DNA of 5,222 nucleotides from positions 1-5,222 of the forward strand of contig BBFD01000288.1 of assembly GCA_001313065.1 (NCBI GenBank), in the 5' to 3' direction. Below the pieces are notes generated by a model. The model ran no database searches and was not told the DNA's origin. It saw only the letters and a program-made list of their open reading frames with translations. The number at the start of each line of letters is the position of its first letter. The first letter of the stretch is position 1. Origin of the DNA: Silvimonas sp. JCM 19000 (lineage in GTDB: Bacteria; Pseudomonadota; Gammaproteobacteria; Burkholderiales; Chitinibacteraceae). This document shows, in pieces, positions 1-5,222 of this stretch. The translations under genes were made by a program, and so were the position numbers.

Positions 1-1
1 T

Positions 2-1271
2 TCAGTGCGGCGCGGCGGGCGTGGTGGCCTGGGGCACGGGCTCAGACCACGGTGCCACCTTGAACAGCAGCAGCATGCCCGGCAACGCCAGCGCCGTGCA
101 CAGCAAAAAGAAATTCTGCCAGCCAGTTGCTCCACCAGCACACCGGTAAATGCATTGAAGATGGTGCGCGGCACTGCGGCCAGGCTGGTGAACAAAGCAT
201 ATTGCGTGGCGGTATAGCGCGGATGGGTGGTGCGGGCGATATATGCGGTGAAGGCGGCGGTACCGAGGCCCACGCCCAACGCCTCAAACCCGATCACCAG
301 GGCCAGCGCACCCGGATGAGCGCCCTCGCCCGCCAGCCAGGCAAATCCCAGAATCGACATCACTTGCACCACGCCAAATAACCACAGCGCGCGGTTAATG
401 CCGAGCTTGATCATCCAGATGCCGCCCAGCAAGCCGCCAATAATGGCTGGCCACAGCGCCGCATGTTTGGCCACCAGGCCGATCTGGCTTTTGCTGAAAC
501 CTAGATCCAGATAGAACGGCGTCGCCAGCGCGGTGGCCATGCTGTCGCCCAGTTTGTACAAAAAAGATAAAACCGAGGATGACCAGCGCGCTGCGCCAAC
601 CGTGGCGGGTAAAAAACTCGCGGAAAGGTTCGACCACGGCCTCTTCCAGCGTGGCGGGCGGTTTGCTCAGCAAGGGTTCGCGTACCACCAGCGTCAACAG
701 CAAACCCGGCAGCATAAACAGCGCGGTCAGCATAAACACCTGCGCCCACGGCAGATGGTCGGCCAGGATAAGCGACAGCGAGCCCGGCACCAGACTGGCC
801 AGGCGATAGGCGTTAACAAAAAAACCGAATTGCCCAGGCCGAGCTCGGTTTCAGCGAGGATCTCGCGGCGCCAGGCATCCAGCACGATGTCCTGGCTGGC
901 GCTAAAAAAAGGCGATGACGCAGGCGAGGGTGGCGATGGCGCTCAAACCATCCAGTGGATTGAACAGCCCGACACCGGCGATGGTCGCCAGCAGCACCAA
1001 CTGAGTGATGAACATCCAGCCACGCCGCCGCCCCAGCCGCGGAATGGAAAAAACGGTCCATCAGCGGCGACCAGATAAATTTCCAGGTATAGGGAAACTG
1101 GATCAGCGCAAAAAAAACCGATGGCTTTCAGATCAACATGTTCGGATTTCAGCCAGGCGGGCACCAGGTTGATTAACAGATAAAGCGGCAGTCCCGAGCT
1201 GAAACCGCTGAGCAGGCAGACGCCCATGCGGCGGGTGAACAGCAGTTTTTTTTCCAGTCAGGTGCGGTCAT
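2..1271 (-). CDS. ampG: AmpG-family muropeptide MFS permease (frame disrupted by 7 indels)
   Basis: Inner-membrane major facilitator that in known AmpG proteins imports GlcNAc-anhydroMurNAc peptides from the periplasm for peptidoglycan recycling. The frame-corrected protein has 421 residues, against 491 in E. coli, as in shorter AmpG homologues that lack the last two helices. Family marks seen: GFSSGLPL (23-30), a DLKAIGFF segment (47-54), WSPLMDR (67-73) followed by GRRRGW (80-85), SASQDIVLDAW (123-133), LYKLGD (236-241) and TATQYALF (352-359). Most of the rest is hydrophobic helices. The chosen ATG lies 72 bases after the PspC stop and has no clear Shine-Dalgarno, so the start is tentative. 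Frame breaks: T8 at 1246-1253 (expect 9), A8 at 1110-1117 (expect 7), A6 at 1048-1053 (expect 5), A7 at 904-910 (expect 6), A7 at 818-824 (expect 5 or 8), A6 at 560-565 (expect 5), and CC at 123-124 (expect CCC). The stop is TGA at 4-2. Family assignment is firm; substrate is inferred from the family. Confidence 0.9.
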
Positions 1272-1343
1272 GGGCGGTGTTTGAATTGGCGAGCGGCATC
1301 ACCTTACCGCAAAGCCGCCGCCCATGCAGCGCAGCGTGATGGC

Positions 1344-1570
1344 CTACAACTGATCGTGTACCCGGCTGCCGCGAATGCTGGGTTCTTGCGGCATCAAAAA
1401 CCACAGCACCAGATACAGCACCAGAAAGGGAATGCCGCCGGAGAACAGCGCCAGCACCACATAGACCAGGCGCAGTTTGTCGGGGCTGATGCCCAGATAT
1501 TCGCCCACTCCACCCACCACCCCCGCGATCCAGCGTTATCCTGCTCGCGATACAAACGACGGTTATCCAT
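1344..1570 (-). CDS. small PspC-domain membrane protein (one frameshift)
   Basis: After one correction this is a 75-residue protein made almost entirely of a PspC domain. It begins MDNRRLYREQDNA, continues with IAGVVGGVGEYLGISPDKLR (15-34), has a hydrophobic segment at about 35-60 ending LWFLMP, and closes with a short polar tail ending VHDQL. In E. coli PspC belongs to the phage-shock envelope-stress system; stand-alone short PspC proteins are common and mostly uncharacterised, so the role here is only membrane-associated, possibly stress-linked. The start ATG is supported by GGAG at 1581-1578, seven bases upstream. The frame breaks near 1532, where CCAGC on the plus strand probably should read CCAAGC, giving A-W-I-A at residues 13-16. 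The missing base makes the length divisible by three. It lies between ptsG and ampG, and an intrinsic terminator ends 22 bases before its ATG, so it may have its own or conditional expression. No pspA, pspB or pspF is visible here. Confidence 0.85.
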
Positions 1571-1592
1571 GCTCTTTCTCCAGCCAGACAAT

Positions 1593-1624
1593 AAAAAAAA
1601 CGGGCGCACATTGCTGTGCACCCG
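1593..1624 (-). terminator. strong Rho-independent terminator after ptsG
   Basis: In the minus-strand transcript a 10-base-pair stem (CGGGTGCACA with TGTGCGCCCG, one G-U pair) closes a GCAA loop, a GNRA-type tetraloop, and runs straight into eight U residues (A8 at 1593-1600 on the plus strand). It lies 82 bases beyond the ptsG stop, and only 22 bases separate its U-run from the PspC-domain ATG. It should end ptsG transcription and could also act inside the leader of the next gene. Confidence 0.9.
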
Positions 1625-1628
1625 TTCT

Positions 1629-1641
1629 TGCGGTGACCGCA
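1629..1641. promoter_or_regulatory. 13-bp perfect palindrome upstream of the terminator
   Basis: TGCGGTGACCGCA has six-base arms around a single central base. It lies just before the terminator stem and just downstream of a candidate -10 element on the minus strand. The one-base centre fits a protein-binding dyad better than an RNA hairpin, though five base pairs with a three-base loop are possible. No matching regulator consensus was recognised. Confidence 0.35.
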
Positions 1642-1648
1642 TCAGCGC

Positions 1649-1676
1649 AATGTAGCGCATTTTGCGGTCGACTCAA
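1649..1676 (-). promoter_or_regulatory. weak candidate sigma-70 promoter between ptsG and the PspC-domain gene
   Basis: On the minus strand TTGAGT (1676-1671) and TACATT (1654-1649) are spaced by 16 bases; each matches four of six consensus positions. Transcription would start near 1642 and meet the terminator within about 50 bases, giving either a short RNA or an attenuated leader for the PspC-domain gene. This is consensus matching only. Confidence 0.25.
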
Positions 1677-1705
1677 GCTGGATTATTGATCCAGGCAGTG
1701 ATCGG

Positions 1706-3280
1706 TTAACGACCACCCTTCTTCAGGTATTCGTCCATATCGGTTTTGTAGTTATCCGACTTGGTACCGAATACGGCTTGTACGCCCGAACCCACCACCA
1801 TGACACCGGCAGCGCCAGACCTTTGAGTTTGGCTGATCCACCTTGGCCGGATCAGCTACAGCCACGCGCAGACGCGTGATGCAGGCATCCAGACCGGTGA
1901 TGTTTTCCGGGCCGCCGAAAGCACCAACCAGTTTGTTGGCACGATCAAAACGCGGATCAGAACGGGCCAGCGCAGCGCTGACTTCGTCATTGGCGGGCTC
2001 GCCATGTGCCACCGCAGCCGGGGCTGCCACAGCCGCAGCAACCGGCGCCACACCGCCGACAACCGGTGCTGCCACCGGTGCCGGTGCAGCCACCACCGCC
2101 GGCACTTCGTCGTCTTCACGACCCGGCGTCTTGAGGTTGAACTTGACGATCACAAAGCGGAACACGGCGTAGTAGATCACGGCATAGATCGGGCCGAGGA
2201 TCAGCGTGTAGGCCCAGTGTTGCGCGTTCTTGCCCAGCACGTTGAACAGCACAAAGTCGATACCGCCTTGCGAGAAGGTAAAGCCCATGTGCATGTCGAG
2301 CGTGTTAGCCACAAATTGCGTGGAAGCCGCCAGCACAGCGTGGATGGCGTACAGCACCGGGGCCACGAACAGGAAGGAGAACTCGATCGGCTCGGTAATA
2401 CCGGTCAGGAACGAGGTCAGGGCAGCGGAAATCATGATACCGCCGACCATCACGCGTTTTTTTTCCGGCTTGGCGGTGTGCCACATGGCGATGGCAGCAG
2501 CCGGCAGACCAAACATCTTGAACAGGAAGGCACCCGACAAAATGCCGGCGGTAGGATCGCCCGCAAAGAAGCGGTTGATATCACCGTGGATCAGTTGGCC
2601 GTCATGCGGGAAGGAGCCGATTTCAAAGAAGAACGGCACGTTCCAGATGTGATGCAGGCCAAACGGGATCAGCAGACGTTCGATAAAGCCATAAACCGTT
2701 GCGGCCGTACGCGGATCGCTGGCAGCGGCCCAGTGCGAGAACACGTCGATGGCGTGCTGCACCGGCGGCCAGATCACCGACAGAATCACGCCCACGAAAA
2801 TCGCGGCGATACCGGTGACGATAGGCACAAAGCGCTTGCCGGAGAAGAAGCCAGGTAGGGCGGCAGCTCGATCCGGTAATAGCGGTTGAACAGTGAAGCG
2901 GCCACGGCACCGATGATGATGCCGCCGAATACGCCGGTCTCCATCGATTTCATGCCCAGCACCATGCTGGGGTAATGCCGAAGACACCGGCCATCACACC
3001 CATCGTGGCAATCATCACCACAAAGCCGACGACTGCGGCAATGGCGGCAACGCCGTCATTATTGGCCAGACCCAGCGCCACACCGACCGCAAAAAATAAT
3101 GGGGAGGTTACCGAAAATGGCGCCCCCACCGGCGGCCATAATCTGGTTAACAACCGCGGGGATAAAGCCGAAGTTGGAACTACCAATACCCAGCAACAAC
3201 CCGGCGACGGGCAGAACCGCCACGGGGAGCATCAACGCCTTGCCGATCTTTTGCAGAACGGCGAACGCTTGTTTAAACAT
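1706..3280 (-). CDS. ptsG: PTS glucose transporter subunit EIICB (frame disrupted by 5 indels)
   Basis: Membrane permease that imports glucose and phosphorylates it, using phosphate relayed from EI through HPr and EIIA to its IIB cysteine. The corrected protein has 525 residues (E. coli PtsG has 477). The IIC domain (1-385) starts [20 protein letters not shown] and contains [10 protein letters not shown] (145-154), [12 protein letters not shown] (206-217), [15 protein letters not shown] (232-246) and GITEPIEF (294-301); these match PtsG more closely than NagE. An Ala/Pro/Val-rich linker (about 393-427) leads to IIB, with [15 protein letters not shown] (459-473) and phosphorylatable Cys467. 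The C-terminus [13 protein letters not shown] lacks a IIA domain. The start is set by AAGGA nine bases upstream. Frame breaks: A6 at 3091-3096 (expect 5), G4 at 2969-2972 (expect 5), CC at 2851-2852 (expect CCC), C at 1833 (expect CC) and CC at 1815-1816 (expect CCC). The frame is intact for about 1 kb between 2850 and 1834. Glucose specificity is inferred from similarity. Confidence 0.93.
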
Positions 3281-3289
3281 GATCGCTTT

Positions 3290-3294
3290 TCCTT
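3290..3294 (-). promoter_or_regulatory. Shine-Dalgarno site that fixes the ptsG start
   Basis: AAGGA on the minus strand ends nine bases before ATG at 3280-3278. This favours the start giving MFKQAF, which also aligns with the E. coli PtsG N-terminus, over an in-frame TTG at 3307 that would add nine residues. Confidence 0.75.
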
Positions 3295-3358
3295 GCCCAT
3301 GGGCCAATGTCGGTCCGCTTGTGGCGGCTGCCGCATTAACCCTGTTTTGTTATTTCAA

Positions 3359-3375
3359 AAAACACGGTGTGTTTT
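3359..3375. promoter_or_regulatory. 17-bp perfect inverted repeat in the ptsG leader
   Basis: AAAACAC and GTGTTTT form seven-base arms around a three-base centre (GGT on the plus strand). It lies about 80 bases before the ptsG ATG and downstream of the candidate promoter. It could be a repressor operator, or in RNA a small hairpin followed by six U residues. The stem is AT-rich, so termination would be weak. No known operator consensus was recognised. Confidence 0.4.
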
Positions 3376-3426
3376 CCAGGCCGGATTGTGCTCTTCATGG
3401 CACGCAGTGCTGAATACGTTGTCCGC

Positions 3427-3456
3427 TTTATAAACGGCCCTTCGTTGACGTAACAA
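3427..3456 (-). promoter_or_regulatory. candidate sigma-70 promoter for ptsG
   Basis: On the minus strand TTGTTA (3456-3451, four of six consensus bases) and TATAAA (3432-3427, five of six) are spaced by 18 bases. Transcription would start near 3420, leaving a leader of about 140 bases before ptsG. A direct repeat ACGTAA (3448-3453 and 3460-3465, 12 bases apart) overlaps and flanks the -35 element and may be a regulator site. The evidence is consensus matching plus a suitable position between the EI stop and ptsG. Confidence 0.4.
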
Positions 3457-3466
3457 TTCACGTAAG

Positions 3467-3498
3467 CCGCGCGCCGCAATTACAAGCGCGACGCGCGG
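3467..3498. repeat. GC-rich hairpin just after the EI stop, without a U-run
   Basis: CCGCGCGCCGC (3467-3477) and GCGACGCGCGG (3488-3498) form an 11-base-pair stem that reads with one mismatch or G-U pair, around a 10-base loop. It begins 17 bases after the EI stop codon. Neither strand has a following T-run, so it is not a standard intrinsic terminator. It may protect the 3' end or slow polymerase. A smaller dyad, ACGCCAAGGCGT at 3503-3514, sits directly against the stop codon. Confidence 0.5.
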
Positions 3499-3514
3499 GG
3501 TTACGCCAAGGCGT

Positions 3515-5222
3515 TTACTCGGCCAGTCTGGTCAGCCGGGCGCGAACTTCCGCCACCGTACCCATTTGCAGCACTTCGCTTGCAAGCTTGACGCAGTCGG
3601 CCTTGTTCAGCTTGCGCACCATGGCCTTGATGGCCGGAATGGCAGGTACGCTGACCGACAGTTCGTCCACGCCGATACCAAGCAATACCGGTACCGCCAG
3701 CGGATCGGACGCGATACCGCCGCAGACGCTACCCACTTGCCGTGAGCATGTGCGCCTTTGACGGTCATGGCGATCAGGCGCAATACACCGGGGTGCAATG
3801 CATCAGCTGACGTGCCAGTTTGGGGTGACCACGGTCCATCGCCAGCGTGTACTGGGTCAGATCGTTGGTGCCGATCGAGAAGAAGTCGACTTCACGCGCA
3901 AAGATTTCCGACATCACGGCGGTCGAAGGCACTTCGACCATAATGCCCACCTTGACGTCCGCGCTTACGCCCAGCGCCGCTTTTTTTCTTCGGCGACCAT
4001 CTGTTTGGCTTCGCGCACTTCGTCCAGCGAGGCAATCATCGGGAACATGATGTGCAGCTTGCTGTAGGGCGCGGCACGCAGGATGGCGCGGATTTGGGTA
4101 CGGAACATCTCAGGCGCGGCCAGGCACAGACGAATGCCGCGCACGCCCAGGAACGGGTTCTCTTCCGCCGGCATGGGCAGATAAGGCAGTGGCTTGTCGC
4201 CGCCAACGTCCAGCGTCCGCACCACCAGCGTGCGTTCGGTGCCGAGCGCTTGGCAATATCGCTATAGATGGCAGTCTGTTCGGCTTCGTCTGGTGCGTCG
4301 GTGCGTTCCAGATAAAGGAACTCAGAGCGCAGCAGACCCACGCCTTCGCCACCCAGCTTGACCGATTCTTGCGCATCGTTCAGACCGCCGATATTGGCGA
4401 CTACTTCGATATGCACACCATCGGTGGTTACGGCCGGCAGATCGGCGGCCGCCAGTTCTTCGGCGCGGCGTGTGGCCATGGTGGCCTGACGGTCGCGGAT
4501 GCCTTGCACTTCAGCATCCGACGGATTCTTGCGCAGCGAACCGCGCGTGCCATCGAGGATGACGGTAGTGCCATCAACGAGTTGCAGTGCGGCTTCTTCG
4601 ATACCGCAAATGGCCGGAATATTGAGCGAACGCGCCAGAATCGCCACGTGGCTGGTCGCGCCACCACCGGTGGTGCAGAAACCCAGCACGCGGTTGCGAT
4701 CAAGGCTGGCGGTATCAGACGGGGTCAGATCTTCGGCGATCAGGATCGCGTTTTCCGGCACCTGCAACGCGGCCTCTTTAACCCCGGTCAGCAGACGCAG
4801 CACGCGGCGGCCCACATCGCGGATGTCATTGGCGCGGCCGGCCAACACTTCATTCTTCAGACGCGCCAGCTTCTCGGCATAGGTGGTGAAAGCCGCGCGC
4901 CAGGCAAACGGTGCGCTCTTGCCACCGGAGATGCCGGAAATCGCCAGATCCAGCAGTTCTGGATCAGCCAGCAATTCTTGATGTGCAGCAAAAAAAATCT
5001 CGGCCTTGTTGGCGTCGCTGATTTCGCTCTTGAGCGTTTCAAGCTGGGTGCGGGCTTCCTTGAGCGCTTCGTCGAGGCGACGACGTTCAAGTTGCGCGTC
5101 ATCACCGGCTTCACGTACTTCGATCACTTCCTGGTGTACCTGGAAAATCTGGCCCACGGCCAGACCCGGCGAGGCCGACACGCCCAGCAGCGTGTCTGGA
5201 TCGGTCGATTGTGGCTTGGGCG
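3515..5222 (-). CDS. PTS Enzyme I, C-terminal part of a larger protein (5' end outside window; 4 frameshifts)
   Basis: Enzyme I autophosphorylates from PEP and passes the phosphate to HPr at the head of the sugar PTS. Numbering from GTG at 5181, the corrected EI region has 556 residues (E. coli EI has 575). It contains the N-terminal PEP-utiliser domain with ASPGLAVG (3-10), the phosphohistidine motif GGATSHVAI with His178, then the barrel domain with LLRSEFL (Arg285), [11 protein letters not shown] (Arg322), FLGVRGIR (Arg348), IMVEVP (Glu417), GTNDLTQY (Asn440, Asp441), MDRGH (Arg451) and GVCGG with catalytic Cys488. The frame continues upstream of this GTG to the window edge as [13 protein letters not shown], a linker typical of HPr-EI or EIIA-HPr-EI fusions (FPr or NagF type), so this GTG is unlikely to be the start. 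Frame breaks: G at 4246 (expect GG), T7 at 3981-3987 (expect 8), C at 3804 (expect CC), C at 3729 (expect CC). The stop is TAA. It is named by family because the fusion partner is unseen. Confidence 0.92.

Noticed and set aside
533..1078. Plus-strand frame of 181 codons opposite ampG
   Set aside because: The product is low-complexity and Gln/Arg-rich, and the minus strand carries clear AmpG motifs across the same bases.
1678..1694. CTGGAT/ATCCAG hairpin with five-base loop just after the ptsG stop
   Set aside because: Six base pairs with no following T-run. The much stronger terminator at 1593-1624 explains termination.
2004..2858. Long open frame of 284 codons on the plus strand, antisense to ptsG
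   Set aside because: It lies opposite the well-conserved ptsG coding sequence. Its product is rich in Arg, His and Gly with no recognisable domain, as expected for the antisense frame of a GC-rich gene.
1706..3280. Assignment as N-acetylglucosamine EIICB (nagE)
   Set aside because: The N-terminus, the [12 protein letters not shown] segment and the IIB end align more closely with PtsG than with NagE. An alternative hexose specificity cannot be fully excluded from sequence alone.
3336..3398. 20-codon open frame in the ptsG leader (starts MKSTIRPGKH)
   Set aside because: It has no Shine-Dalgarno and no family resemblance, and is short enough to occur by chance. It also overlaps the inverted repeat, which explains part of its composition.
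3981..3995. A-AAA-AAG-like slippery run in the EI gene, possible programmed frameshift
   Set aside because: A single extra A restores the barrel domain exactly. Three other breaks in the same gene lack slippery sites, and EI is not known to use frameshifting.
1..5222. Interpretation of all four genes as true pseudogenes
   Set aside because: The breaks are almost all at homopolymers, while active-site residues, lengths and codon structure are preserved.

Overview
The window is ordinary bacterial chromosome of about 60% GC, and all four genes lie on the minus strand. Protein content suggests a betaproteobacterium, perhaps of the Neisseriales or a relative. That placement is an inference from family resemblance, not from a search. 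Read in the direction of transcription (right to left) the order is: the Enzyme I (EI) part of a phosphoenolpyruvate-protein phosphotransferase (3515-5222, cut by the right edge); a leader region with a candidate promoter and several dyad symmetries (3281-3514); ptsG, the glucose EIICB permease (1706-3280); a 135-base gap with a strong intrinsic terminator (1571-1705); a 75-residue PspC-domain membrane protein (1344-1570); a 72-base gap; and an AmpG-family muropeptide permease (2-1271), whose stop codon is complete at the left edge.

EI takes phosphate from PEP and passes it through HPr and EIIA to the IIB cysteine of PtsG, which phosphorylates glucose as it is imported. PtsG here has no IIA domain. 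The EI frame runs off the edge through a Pro/Ser/Thr linker, which suggests a multi-domain protein carrying HPr and perhaps EIIA upstream of EI. AmpG imports GlcNAc-anhydromuropeptides for cell-wall recycling, and PspC-domain proteins are usually tied to envelope stress. PTS uptake therefore sits beside two envelope functions, but a shared operon is not shown.

The dominant oddity is that no gene is open as written. I placed 17 small indels (EI 4, ptsG 5, PspC 1, AmpG 7). At nearly all of them the frame returns when a homopolymer of 2-9 bases is changed by one base. The corrected proteins (at least 556, then 525, 75 and 421 residues) have family-typical lengths and keep their catalytic residues, so these look like consensus errors in the assembly rather than pseudogenes. 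Residue numbers below refer to the corrected proteins. I saw no mobile element, CRISPR array, tRNA, rRNA or clearly new system. No plus-strand frame looks like a real gene.
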